Shown here: positions 45,001-57,234 of the stretch, one piece after another | Numbering within the stretch: the first letter of the stretch is position 1 | Layout: each line of letters starts with the position of its first letter | NCBI GenBank assembly: GCA_021229015.1 | Contig: CM037778.1 | Location: 19,798,909 to 19,862,908, forward strand | Direction of reading: 5' to 3' | DNA length: 64,000 nt | From: Solen grandis | Taxonomy: Eukaryota; Mollusca; Bivalvia; Adapedonta; Solenidae | Notes under the pieces: model-generated | What the model was told of the DNA's origin: nothing | Database searches by the model: none | What the model saw: the letters and a program-made list of their open reading frames with translations, nothing else | Translations under genes and position numbers: made by a program

Positions 45001-47545
45001 TTTTTTTTTCCCCAAAAATTCTTAAATAAATTTACCCCTTTGGGGAAAAAGAGTTTTCCCTTTAAAAAAAAAAATTTTAAAATTTTTTTATCAAAAAAGA
45101 TCGTTTTTTAAATTTCCCTTTTGCACAAATTTGTTCTACTAACATTGCTTAAAAAAAAGTTTTTTCCTTGAAAATCGGTCGCAAATGATATTGACTAGTA
45201 TTTGAAATTTTTTATTGAAATTTGAAGCAAAGCTCCCAAAAAATTTCGGGGAAAATAAAAAAAACCCGAAAAGTTTTTTAAATTTGGTAAGAACCTTGGG
45301 CCCCCCCAGGGCCCCTTTTTTTTCAGGGCAGATATAACAAAGACAAGGGAAACGGGGGGATTTTTTCCTTTACGTAACTCACACGTCAGACATTATTTTG
45401 ACCTAGGGTTTTGGGGACTTTTTTCCAAAAAAAAAATCTCATGGGGTTTCCGGGGAAAAAGATTATACTTTAAAGGTTTAGTGATATTTCCCAAAAACAT
45501 GCTTTTTTTAAAAACAAATTTCCCGACATGGGGTTAATTGCAGACGCTTGCAAAAAAAAAAATCCCATATTTTCATAAAATTTTTTCGGCAGGGGGTTTT
45601 TTTAAGTTTTTCCCAAGCTTCCCCCCCAAAAAGGGGATTGAAAATTGGGGAAAGGGAAAGAAAATTTAAACCCCCAATTTCTGCATTCATGAAAATTTTT
45701 TGTTTTATTTAAATTTTATATCTTAGGGTAACTTTTTTTTTTGGGTCGTGATAGCAACCCAAATTGAAATTTTTTTCATCGTAAAATGTAAAAAACAAAA
45801 AAAAAAACCCCCATTGTATTTTTCTATTGGTTTGGTTAATGGGTTTTTTGTTTTTTCTTCTTTATTTAAAAAACGACTTACCCAAATTTTTTAAAATTCG
45901 GAAAAAAAATTCCCTTTTTTTCCCCCTGCATAAAAAATTTTCAAATTTTTCCCAAAATTTTTTTTTTAAATCATTTAAGGGGAAAAGATGATCTATAGTG
46001 CATGCTTACTGGATCCTTGGGGGTAAATACAAAAATACTTCCCCCTTTTTAAAAAAATATGGGCCCGCTCCCCCGCAACCCACTGTGTTCTTTTTTATGA
46101 TTTGAAAATTTTAAGTATGCAAATTTTTTTTCCCCCCCAAAAAACCCCTGGAATTTTGCTAATAAAATTTGCATAATAATCTTACAAGTTAAAGTTTCCC
46201 GCGTGTATTTTCAAAATTTCCAATCGGACTGCAAAGTTTTTAAAAAAAGTAAAACAAAGCACGCATCTGGGGCATATGGGGCCCCAAAAAAATTTTACTT
46301 TTAAATAGTACAAAAAATGGACAACGTCGCCGAGAAAAATAGACAAGGGGAAATAAAGCAAACTGGGAAAATTTTTAAATTTTTTTTTTTTTTTTATTTA
46401 ATATTTTTTTCTTGAAAAAAATAACTTAACAAAAAATTCCTTTTAAATTTTTCCCCCTAATTTAAAATTTTTAAAAAAAAAAAGGGTTTTTTAAATCCCC
46501 TGACTTTTAACCTTTTAAAAAATTGGTTTTCAAATTTTGGGAAAAAAAAGGGAGGGGTTTTTAAAAAAATCATAAAAAAACTTTCTTATTTCTATATAAT
46601 TTTTTTTTATAAACGTTTTAAAATTTTTAACAATTCTTTTTTCTTATTTAAATTTTCTTTTTTTTTTCAGGTTTTGAAAAAAAAAACCGTTTACTTTTTA
46701 AAAAACTTTTTTTAGAAAGAATTACATTATTTTTCATTTTTTCTTCAGTTTTGGGGGAAAACCGTGATAACAAAAACAATAAATACCATATTTTTCGGGG
46801 TCATTAAAATTTCTTTTTTTTCGAAAAAAGCGACTTTTTTACTCCAAAAACTACCCCAATTCACTTTTCAAGCGGGGACTCATTCCCGAAAAAAAAAAAT
46901 GGGATCCTTTCTCAAACAAACCCAAAGACCATTTTTATTTTTTTCTTCAAAAAAGTTTTTCATGAATTAGCCCTTTTTTTTTTTTCCCAAAAACATGAAT
47001 AAGTCCTGTTTATAACTAATACTTAAAATTTTTTTTTGGGCTTTTTGCGCTTTTTAAAGGGGGGGGCTTTTTTTTTTAATTAATAAAAACTTTTGATTTT
47101 TTTTTTAAAAATGTTCTTAAAAAAATTTTTTCTTTAAACTGAAACAAAAAAATTTCCCCAAGGTATGTTTTAAAATTGGCAAAATACTCAAGACGCTAGA
47201 GCGCGAAAAATATTTTAAATGAATTTTTTTTTTTATTTAAAAGCGTAAAATCAATTTATTAAGAAAAAAATTACTTTTTTGAAAAGGGCCCTGTTCAGCC
47301 CAACTTTAAAATTTCCGGGAAAAAAAAATCTTCGAAAAAGCGAACAAGGTTTTTTTTCAAGTGGGGGTTCCATCAAACTGAATACCCACATTTTGATAAG
47401 TAATTTTTTTAAAATTTTTTAAGCCCTTATGAACTACTAATTTCGAATTTTAAAAAAAAAAAATTTTTTTGGGGCAAATTGGGGGTTTTTATATGTTTTT
47501 TTTTTAAAAAAATTTGGCTTTAGTAGCTTACGAAAAAACCACTGA

Positions 47546-47582
<37 letters not shown>

Positions 47583-49860
47583 CAGTATGCCCTACTTCAT
47601 TTTAAAATTTTCAATTTTAAAAAATTTTTTTAAACTGACTAAAATTTTATGATACTAAACGAGAAAATTTTTTAAAAAACTTTTATCTTTTTGATGACGT
47701 CATAACCACTACCAAAAAAAAAAGAAGAAAATGAAGAAAAACCCTAGCCAATGCTGTTTCCCAATTTTTATGTTCAAACGAACCAGGGGGCTTTTAACAT
47801 TTAAAAATTTAATTTTTTTTGGGCCAAAGTTCAAAAACCCGGGATTGCCCCAAAAAACTTTAAATTTTTTTAAAATTTTGGGAAAATTTTAAAAGCACAT
47901 CTACCCCCTAAAAATACATCTTTGTAAAAAATCCCAAAAAACGGACCAAAAGAAAGGGTCCCGAAGCGCGAAAAAATTTTTTAAAACTACGCATATGACC
48001 CAATGAAAAAATTAAAAAAATAAAAAGTAAAAAAAAAATAAATTTTTTTCGCTCAATTTTTTCCCCCAAATTTTATTAAAATTGACTTGAAATTTTTTAT
48101 GAAAAGGGGAGAGAAATCCTTGAAAAAAAAGGGTTTTTCCCTTTTTAAAGATCATAACCCCGTGACTTTAAAAAGGGAACTTTCAGAAAAAAAAAAGTAA
48201 CCACTGGGGGCCCCCTTTCTGTTTTTTTTCAAAAATTCAAATAAACATGGGCCCCTTTTTTAAAATTAAAAAAATTTTTTGGACCAAATTCGAAAATCGG
48301 TTTTTCCCAAAATTTTCTTAAATTTTTTTTACTTTTTAAAATTTGAAAGACAAGGCACATCTCACAAAAAATACTTTTCTGTGGGAAAAAATCAAATAAA
48401 ACGCAAAAAATTTAAAGGGCCCAAAAGCGCGAAAAAACTTTTTTTGCTGACGTCAAAAACTGACTTCCCCTTTGCGTCCCTTGAAAAAAATTTTAAAAAA
48501 AAGAATTTAAAAAAAATGAACTTTTTTTTCGAGGCAATTTAAAATTTTTTTTTTTGTCAAACTGGCAAAAAACTGAAATTTCTCTTGGTTGGTTGGAAAA
48601 TGAGGAAAAAAATAAAAAGAAGGGAAAAATAAAAAACCCCAACTTTTTTTCCCCAGGTTTTCGGAAAGCCCAAAAATGCAATAAAAAAAAAAGAAAACGT
48701 TTTTTTAAAATACAAAAGAACGGCTTTTTCCCCCTTTTATTTCAAAGGTTTTTAAAAATATAAAAAAAATTTTTAAAAAAAATGGAATAAAAAGCATAAT
48801 AATTATGATTTAATACGTAAATCATCAATTTTTTTAAAAAATACTTCGAAATTTCAAAAAAACTTTAAAAACTTTTTTTTTTTTTTTTTTTTTTTTTTAT
48901 TTTTTTTAAGGAGATAAATTAGAAAACCCTAAATATTTTCTTAAATTTTATTATCACCCTTTCCAAACATTCAGAAAAAAAAAACAACAAAAAAAAAAAC
49001 ACAAAAAAAAAAAAAAAAAAAAAAAAAACAAAAACAGGGGAAAAATTTTAAATAAAAATATCCCAAGAAATTTTTTTTCCCCCCTTTTTTTAAACGATTT
49101 TTTTTTTTTTTTTTTTTAATTTTCTTTTCTTTGAAGCCCAACTTAACATTTTTCAATGCACTTTAAACCACAAAATTTTTAAATTTTAAAAGTGAAAAAA
49201 AAAAAATTTTTTAAAAAAAATTACCCTTTTAAAACCTTTTTTAAAATTTTTTTAGTTTTTCATTTGCAAAATTAGATTGGGGGAAAAAAAGGGGGTTGTA
49301 AACAAAATAATGAAAATAATTTTTATTTCTATTAATTAACTTTTTAAAAAATCTTTAAAAATTTTAACTTTTCATTTGCTTTTTATAATTTTTTATTTTT
49401 ACGATTTGAAAAAAAAAACCGTTAAAAAATTTAAAAAAAATAAAAAATCGAAAGAAATATAAAGGGGGTTTTTTATTTTCCCTTTTTGGGTTTTTTTTTA
49501 AAACCATGATACAAAAAGCAAAAGGGAAACCGTAAAGGTTTTTTTTGGGTTAAAATTTAAAATTTTAAATAATTCCGAAAAACACTCCCTTTTCTAAAAA
49601 AAATTTAACGCAAGGGATTTATTCCCGAAAAGAAAAAATCGGATCTTGCCAACCAAACCCCTGACCACTTACAATTTTTTTTTGCAAAATTTAAAAAATT
49701 TTTCCCTGAAATTTGCCCTTTTAAAAAACATGAAAAATCATGTTTTAAAAACACTTTTAATTTTTCTTTTTTATTTTTTCGGGATGTTAAGGACGGCAAA
49801 TTTTTTTTTATTTAAAATTTTAAATATACACTCTTTTTATCTTTTTTAATAATTTTTCTT
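42011..49860. other. Homopolymer-inflated sequence with traces of type C monomers
   Basis: Mostly uninterpretable runs. Type C traces occur at 43550-43990 (GACGTCATAACCTCGTGA, ACATCAGGGGGCTTTTAA, GGGGGCACATC) and 47690-48000 (TGATGACGTCATAACCACT, AACCAGGGGGCTTTTAACAT, GAAGCGCGAAAAA). Weaker ones lie at 48150-48450. Long pure runs include T at 47551-47582 and A at 49008-49028. Frames up to 90 codons in this interval are not credible. Confidence 0.6.
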
Positions 49861-51700
49861 ACACACAATTTTTTCAAAAAAAAGTGAAACAACATCAATT
49901 CTTTAAGGTATGCTTTAGATTGCCACAATACTCATGACGCTGAAGCGCGAATACGTATTTAAATGAATGATTTTAATATTTCAACCACGGCAAAATCAAG
50001 TGACTAAAGAAAAAGTATCTGTTTTGGAAGGACATGATTAGCTAAACATTCTATTAATCCAAAAAAAATATATTCGAGAATGTGAACAGGTTTGTTTTCA
50101 CATTTTCAAGTAAGCGTTCCATCAAACAGAATATCTGCCTGTTTGATGACGTAATAACTTTAAATTTTCAAACCCTTATGAAACGTACTAATTTTCGACA
50201 TTTTTGCAAGTTTAAGTTCATTGATCTAATTGGCGATTTTATATGAATTTTTAAAATAATTCTTGCTTTAGTATTCATGACGTCATAACCACGTGACAAA
50301 TCAAACATTTCTTGCAGTATGCATCACTTCAATTTTAACTCTATCAATTCTCAAGATTTCAATTAAGACTGATTCAAAATTCATGATAACAGGCAAGAGA
50401 AATGTTAAAAAATGCCTTTTTGTCTTTTTAATGACGTCATAACCACGTGACGTAAAAGAAATCATTCAGAAAAAAGAATGTAAACCTCTATGCCGATATG
50501 CTATCCAATGTTCATGCTTCTAACGCATCAGGGGGCTTTGTAACATTAAAATGTAAATTTAAGGACCAAAGTTCGAATCTCAGTTTTGCCATGAAATCTT
50601 TATATTTTCGAATTTTGGTCCTTTTAATCCCCCGGTGCAAATCTACATCCTAAAATACATCTTCTGTGAAAATATCAATATAATCGGACCGAAATTGAAG
50701 CCTTAAGAGCGCGAACAAAATTTTGAAGGTGACGTCAAATCTGACGTCATTTGACGTCATTGAAAATTAAAGATAAATGAATTTATTAATTTAAAGATTT
50801 TAATCGCTGTAATACAATTTTTAAAAAGATTGAGTCAAAAGTCTTGATACCAGAGGAAAATTTTTTTTTAAAAGTTGCTTTTTGTCGTTTTTATGACGTC
50901 ATAATCACGTGACTTAAGAAAAAATCCTTTAAGAAATAGAAAGAAGACCTCTAGGCGGATATGCTGTCCAATTTTCATGCTTCTAACGCATCAGGGGGCT
51001 TTGTAACATTAAAATGTAATTTTCGAATCTTGGTTTTGCCATGGTATCTTTATATTTTCGAATTTGGAAATTTGAATGCAACGGTGCAAACCTACATCCT
51101 AAAATACACATCTGTGAAAATTCATAAAAATCGGACCAGAATTGAAGCCTTTAGAGCGCGAACAAACTTTTAAAGCTGACGTCAAATCTGACGTCATTTG
51201 ACGTCATTAAAAAATAAAAAATAAATAAATTTATAAATGTAAACTTCTAATCGCTGCAATACAATTTTTTAAAAAGATTGAATGAAAAGTCATGATAAAG
51301 AGCGAAATAAATTTTTAAAAAAGTTGCTTTTTGTCGTTTTTATGACGTCATAATCACGTGACTTAAGAAAAAATCCTTTAAGAAATAGAAAAGACCTCTA
51401 TGCCGATATGCTGTCCAATTTTCATTCTTCTAACGCTTTAGGTTCCCTTGTAACATTAAAATATAAATTTAGGACCTAAGTTCGAATCTTGGTTTTGCCA
51501 TAAAATCTCATTTTTTTCAAATTTTGAAATTTGAATGCCAGAGTGCACATCTACCTTCTAAAATACATTACTGTGAAAATATCAAGAAAATCAGACCAGA
51601 ATTGAAGACTCTAGAGCGCGAACAAACTTTGAAGCTGACGTCATATCTGACGTCAATTGACGTCATTGAAAATTAAAACTTATTGAATTTAAAAATTTAT
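49861..51700. repeat. Type C monomer array, clean
   Basis: Sequence becomes clean near 49870. About four monomers at roughly 450-460 bp, anchored by GACGTCATAAnCACGTGAC at 50281, 50431, 50896 and 51342 and by GCCGATATGCTnTCC at about 50495, 50955 and 51403. Each holds CTAACGCATCAGGGGGCTTTGTAACATT, GTTCGAATCTTGGTTTTGCCAT, TTnTGTGAAAATnTCAAnAnAATCGGACC, GAGCGCGAACAAA and a GACGTCAAATCTGACGTCATTTGACGTCAT cluster. Confidence 0.88.
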
Positions 51701-51806
51701 ACTTTTTGTCGAAGCATTTTAATTTTCATTTTGCTTGACCATTGGCAACATATATAAATTAACTCTTGAATTAGGTTGGAAGAAGAATTAATAATAATAA
51801 TAATAA
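51701..51806. repeat. Unit-end segment (variant) with AAT microsatellite
   Basis: ATTTTCATTTTGCTTGACCATTGGCAACATATATAAATTAACTCTTGAATTAGGTTGGAAGAAG in pieces, followed by (AAT)n. It is a variant of the common end module and abuts the CTAG at 51807. Confidence 0.75.
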
Positions 51807-51847
51807 CTAGATGTCATTCGTTTAAACGAATGATAGGACTTTCTGCA
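51807..51847 (-). repeat. Unit-start hairpin (Helitron 3'-end-like on the minus strand)
   Basis: CTAGATGTCATTCGTTTAAACGAATGATAGGACTTTCTGC. CATTCGT and ACGAATG form a perfect 7-bp stem around a 4-base loop. On the minus strand the hairpin is followed by ACATCTAG and then T, the layout of a Helitron 3' end (hairpin, short spacer, CTRR, inserted before T). Confidence 0.75.
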
Positions 51848-52990
51848 ACATCTGCTTTATATAGTATATATAGAAGATGACATAATAGATAATCTGTCCA
51901 AATTGCAACTTTCTATCTCCTCTATTTCTATATAAAATAGCACAAATAGAAACATTCTGTGAATTTTAATAAAAGTCCGCCCATATCTTGCACATGTAGT
52001 TTACATACAAAATTTATACTATGTCATATGACATGAAAGAAAAATGAAACAGTGTTCAAATGTAAGTTTCTAACTTTCATCACACATAGAAATTTCATCA
52101 CTCCAGCTCAGTTGTAAACCTTGTTTAATTTTAGCCTCAGTAGGAAGAAGTATTGAATATGTGTATAGTGCTATATCCTTTCGACACCTGTAACGTAGTT
52201 AAACGTATTTAGCGATTTTGGCGTGTTTGGGCTTCCGTAGTTTTGCCATAAATTCCTGGAATTTCGAACTATGGTGATATTTTGAAAGGTAACATCCCAG
52301 CCACAAACTGATGCAATATGAATATCGTTAGCATAACAATGCAGTTTTTAGATGGTCTAAAATGTGGGGCTGCGTGTGAATTTTTCAAGGTTTGCAAACT
52401 GCTCGCTAGCTACATAGTGTTGCAAATACGGATTTTTGTCTTGTGCCGTTGTACATTTTATTAACTTCAATGCTTATTTTGGAAACAGTCAACATTCGAC
52501 AAAAAAACAAAAAAAACAAAATCAAGATATAGCCCATTAATTGCAATTTGATATATATAATTTTTTTTTTTTAAGTCGTTGCGCAAGTATTTAAGCTTGG
52601 TGACCCCTGCGCGTGACCTTTTCCATATTTTTATGATGCATGATTATGAAATATCTTATTTTCCATGTAACTTTCTTATATGAAGTCCAATTTCAATAAA
52701 CTTGGTACCGTTAGAAGCTCTTAAAACATGCTACATTTTATACGCATAATGTATAAACTTATCTTCAGTCGTTTCTGAGATATTGACTGTTAAACCTCAA
52801 GAAAACAGCATATTATCAGCAAAATTAGCTTCATTTCATTTAGTTTTCTTGCTTTTAACTTTGTATTGCGTAAACCAATTTAATAAACTAAATATTTTTG
52901 GAAACGTCAATTATTCAGCTATAATTCTTATTCATACATATATTTACAAAAATCGATATTTATTGAGATATGGCTACATATATGCAGTAG
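51848..52990. other. Non-monomer interior of a hairpin-bounded unit
   Basis: Clean sequence unlike the monomers, with no TGACGTCA clusters. The longest frame (52783-53031, 82 codons) has no recognisable domain. It may be the older body of the element into which monomer arrays were added, or an insertion. No gene is supported. Confidence 0.5.
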
Positions 52991-53110
52991 GGGTGAAATC
53001 AAAATTTCCTCACGTGCCTAATAACCCATAAAAATTTCATCGTCCTAGGACTACTGCAACATATTAAAATAAGCGTTTAGTTTGAAAGAAGAAAAGAATA
53101 ATAATAATAA
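52991..53110. repeat. Unit-end segment
   Basis: GTGAAATCAAAATTTCCTCACGTG, CATCGTCCTAGGACTACTGCAAC, ATAAGCGTTTAGTTTGAAAGAAG, then (AAT)n. It is followed directly by type B monomers. Confidence 0.82.
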
Positions 53111-54489
53111 TAAAATGACGTCACGTGACGTCATATGACGTTTATTTTCAAATAATTGTTAGACACCCAGAGACCTACTAACTGACAAAATTTCAACTTT
53201 CTATCTCAAATAGGACAGTTTTTATAAGCATTTAAAAATTGACGTCCTTGGTTCGAATCTTTGATCCGGCATAGATGCTTGGACTTTTCGAATTTTGAAA
53301 ACGGACACCGGTATACACAATAAGAACGTAATATACACATTCTGTGAAAATTTGATAAAAATCGGCCCATAGATAATGGCTCTGGACCGTGTACAATCTT
53401 TCGTAGTCAATTTCAAATGTGACGTCATATGACGTCATAGGCTTCTGAAAATCATTGAAATCGAAATTCCAGCGTCTGAATCATGTGTCACTAAATTTTC
53501 ATTGCCCTTCGACAATTTCAACATATAAAAAACTCTTGTTAATTTTTTGAATAACATTATCATATAATGACGTAACGTGGGCGTCATATACGTTTATTTT
53601 CACAAAATGTTTAAGACTCCCAGAGACCTATATACTGACCAAATATCACTTTTCTATCTCAAATAGGACCCGATTTTATAAGCATTTAAAAATTTACGAC
53701 CTTGGGTTCGAATCTTGAATTCGCTATAGAACCCTGGACTTTTCGAATTTTGAAAAACGGACACCGAGATGCACAACTATAACTTAATATACACATTCTG
53801 TGAAAATTTGATGAAAATCGGTTCATAAACAATGGCTGTAGACCGCGTACAAACTTTTGTTGCATATTTCAAGTGTGACGTCATATGACGTCATAGGCAT
53901 ATGAAAATCATAGAACTCAAAATTTCAGCATTTGAAGCATATGTCCTTAAATTTTCATTGCCCTTCGACAATTTCAACATATAGAAATACCCTTGTTAAT
54001 ATTAGAAATACATTATCATATAAATGACGTCACGTGACGTCATATGACATTTTTTTCACAAAATGTTTAAAAACTTCTAGAGACCTATATACTGACTAAA
54101 TATCAACTTTCTATCCTACATAGGACAGATTTTATAAGCATTTAAAAATTTACGACCTTGGTTCGAATCTTGGATTCGCTATAGAACCATGGACTTTTCG
54201 AATTTTGAAAAACGGACACCGGGATGCACAACTAGAGCCGAACATACACATTCTGTGAAATTTTGATGAAAATCGGTCCATAAATAATGGCTGTAGACCG
54301 CAAACAAACTTTTTCACCTGACGTCAAATCTGACGTTATGTGACGTCATATGAATATGAAATTCATTGCATTCGAAAGTTCATGGTTTGAAATATATGCC
54401 ATAAAATTTTCATTGTTCTGGGCCATTGGCAACATACCGAAATTATCACAAATACAAGAGGAAGAAAAAAAGAATAAGAATAAGAATAA
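53111..54489. repeat. Type B monomer array, clean
   Basis: Three monomers at 455-bp spacing (GGACTTTTCGAATTTTGAAAA at 53281, 53736 and 54191). Each starts near TGACGTCACGTGACGTCATATGACG. The third runs into a variant end module (TTGTTCTGGGCCATTGGCAACATACC, then GAATAAGAATAAGAATAA) that abuts the hairpin at 54490. Confidence 0.9.
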
Positions 54490-57234
54490 CTAGATTTCAT
54501 TCGTTGATACGAATGATAGGACTTTCTGCTACATTTGTCAAATACTTAAAAGCAAAAAAAGTAAGAGGATATGTAATTGCAGCCTTTAACTTGCTTTTGT
54601 ATGGCCATAACTTAAATGAACTTTGAAAAATAAACCGTTTAACTTGGAGGAAATGGCAAAAGTAACTGAACATCATTTTTTTTATATCGATTTATTTAAC
54701 TTGGACTATTTTTATAATCTATGTTACAAATCAAATTTATTTAAAACGCTTACAATTCGAATTCCATCCTGTAATAATGGCTGTAGACCGCGTACAAGTG
54801 TGTGTAGACAACGTCAAGTTTGATGTCACATGACATCATAGGCATAAGAAAATCAATGAATTGAAATATTAAGTATCTTAAATATATCAAGTAATTTTTT
54901 CATGCTCCTTGCAACATTGCAACATATAGAAATTAACACGTAGATATATTAACATTCTTTTTGACCTTATGACGTCAAATAACGTTAATCCTCACAGAAT
55001 TATAAATAAGTCTTAAAGACTAATATTCAGTCCAAATATCAACTTTCTAAATCATCTCGAAGCGATTTTATATGTTTTTTGAAATTTGACGTCAATGTTT
55101 CGAAACTTGGATTCGCCATAGAACCATTGCTTTTCGTCTTTTCGAATTTGTAAAACAGGACCAGATACACAACTAGAGCGTTACATATACATTCTTTGAA
55201 ATTTGCTGAAAATTGGTCAAAAATAATGGCTGTACACCGCGTAAAACCTTTTTGTCCTGACGTCAAATCTGATGTGATATAACGTCAAATTAATATGAAT
55301 TACATTGCAATCTAAGCATTTCTAAAGTTATACCATAAGATTTCATGGTTCCTGGGAAGTTAACAACATATTAAATTTACGCGTATATATCAGAAATAAT
55401 TTTTGACCTTATGACGTCATATGACGTCAAATGACGTTCATCTTCATTGAATGTTAAGCACTCTTGGAGACTTATTTACTTTCCAAATATTAGTTTTTCT
55501 AACTCTCTGGAAACGTTTTTTATACGTATTTAAAATTTGACGTCAATAGTTCGAATATTGGATCCGCCATAAAACCTTTGCATTTTTGATTTTGGAAGAA
55601 CGGACACGGGGATGCTCAACTATAACCTAATATACACTTTCTGTGAAATTTTTATGAAAATCGGTTCATAAAAATGGCTGTAGACCGCGTACAAACTTTT
55701 ACAGCATATGGCAGTTGTAACGTCATATGACGTCATAGGCATATGAAAATTGTAGAATTAAAAATATCAACGTTTGAAGCAAAATGTCATATAATTTCCA
55801 TTTCCATGGACCATTTTAACATATAGAAATTTTCTTGTAAAATATTAGAAATAGATTTTCATGTAATGACGTCATCTGACGTCACATGACGTTCATTTTC
55901 ACAAAAACGTTCAGGCATCCATAAACCTACATAATGTTCAAAATCAACTTTCCATCTCATATGGGACCGATTTTATAAGCATTTGAAATTAACGACCTCG
56001 GTTCGAATCTTGGATTCTCCATAGAACCATGGTCTTTTAGAATTTTGAAAAACTGATAGCGGGATGCACAACTAGATCTTAATATACACATTCTGTGAAA
56101 ATTTGATGAAGATCGGTTCATAAGTAATGGCCGTAGACCGCGTACAAACTTTTGTAGAATATGTTAAGTGTGACGTCATTTTGACGTCATATGCTTATAA
56201 AAAGTATTGAAATAGAAAATATAGTGTCTGAAACATATGCCATGAAATTCTTATTACTCTTCGACCATTTCAACATATACAAATAATCTTGTTAATTTTA
56301 GTAATATATTTTCATATAATGACGTTACGTGACGTCATATGATGCAAATTTTCAGAAATTTTTAAGACTCCGAGAGACCTACATACTGACCAAATATCAA
56401 CTTTTTATCTCAAATAGGATGATTTTATAAGCATTTGAAAATTTACGACCTTGGTTCGAATCTTGGATTCGCTATAGAACCTTGGCAATTTCGAATTTTG
56501 AGAAACGGACACAGGGATGCACAACTAGAACTTAATATACAAAATTCTGTGAAAATTTGATGAAAATCGGTTCATTAATAATGGCTCTGGACGGCGTACA
56601 ATCTTTTGTAGCTTATTTCACGTGTGACGTCATATGACGTCATAGGCATATGAAAATCATAGAAATCAAAATTTCAGCTATTGAAGCATGTGTCCTTAAG
56701 TTTTCATTGCCCTTCGACAATTTCAACATATAGAAATATTCTTGTTAATATTAGAAATACATTATCATATAATGACGTCACGTGACGTCATGTGACATTT
56801 ATTTTCACAAAATGTTTAAAACTTCTCGAGACCTATAAACTGACTAAATATCAACTTTCTATTTTAAATAGGACAGATTTTATAAGCATTTAAAAATTTA
56901 CGACCTTGGTTCGAATCTTGGATTCGCTATAGAACCATGGACTTTTCGAATTTTGAAAAACGGACACCGAGATGCACAACTTAACCGTAATATACACAAT
57001 CTGTGAAAATATGATGACAATCGGTTGACAAACAATGGCTGTAGGGCGCGTACAAACTTTTGTAGCATATTTCAAATGTGACGTCATATGACGTCATAGA
57101 CAAATGAAAATCATAGAAATCAAAATTTCCTCACGAGACTAATACGCCATAAAAATTTCATCGGCCTAGGATTATTGCAACATAGAAAAATAAGCGTTTA
57201 GTTAGGAAGAAAAAAAGAATAATAATAATAATAA
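54490..57234 (-). mobile_element. Hairpin-bounded repeat unit 2 (2,745 bp)
   Basis: Starts CTAGATTTCATTCGTTGATACGAATGATAGGACTTTCTGC and ends in the AAT tract before the next CTAG at 57235. Its first about 450 bp (TACATTTGTCAAATACTTAAAAGC onward) is not monomer-like. The rest is five or so monomers of a type B relative plus more standard type B, ending with the common end module at 57117-57234. Unit 3 repeats the same order of parts. No transposase, Rep or helicase frame is present, so it is non-autonomous if mobile. Confidence 0.65.
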
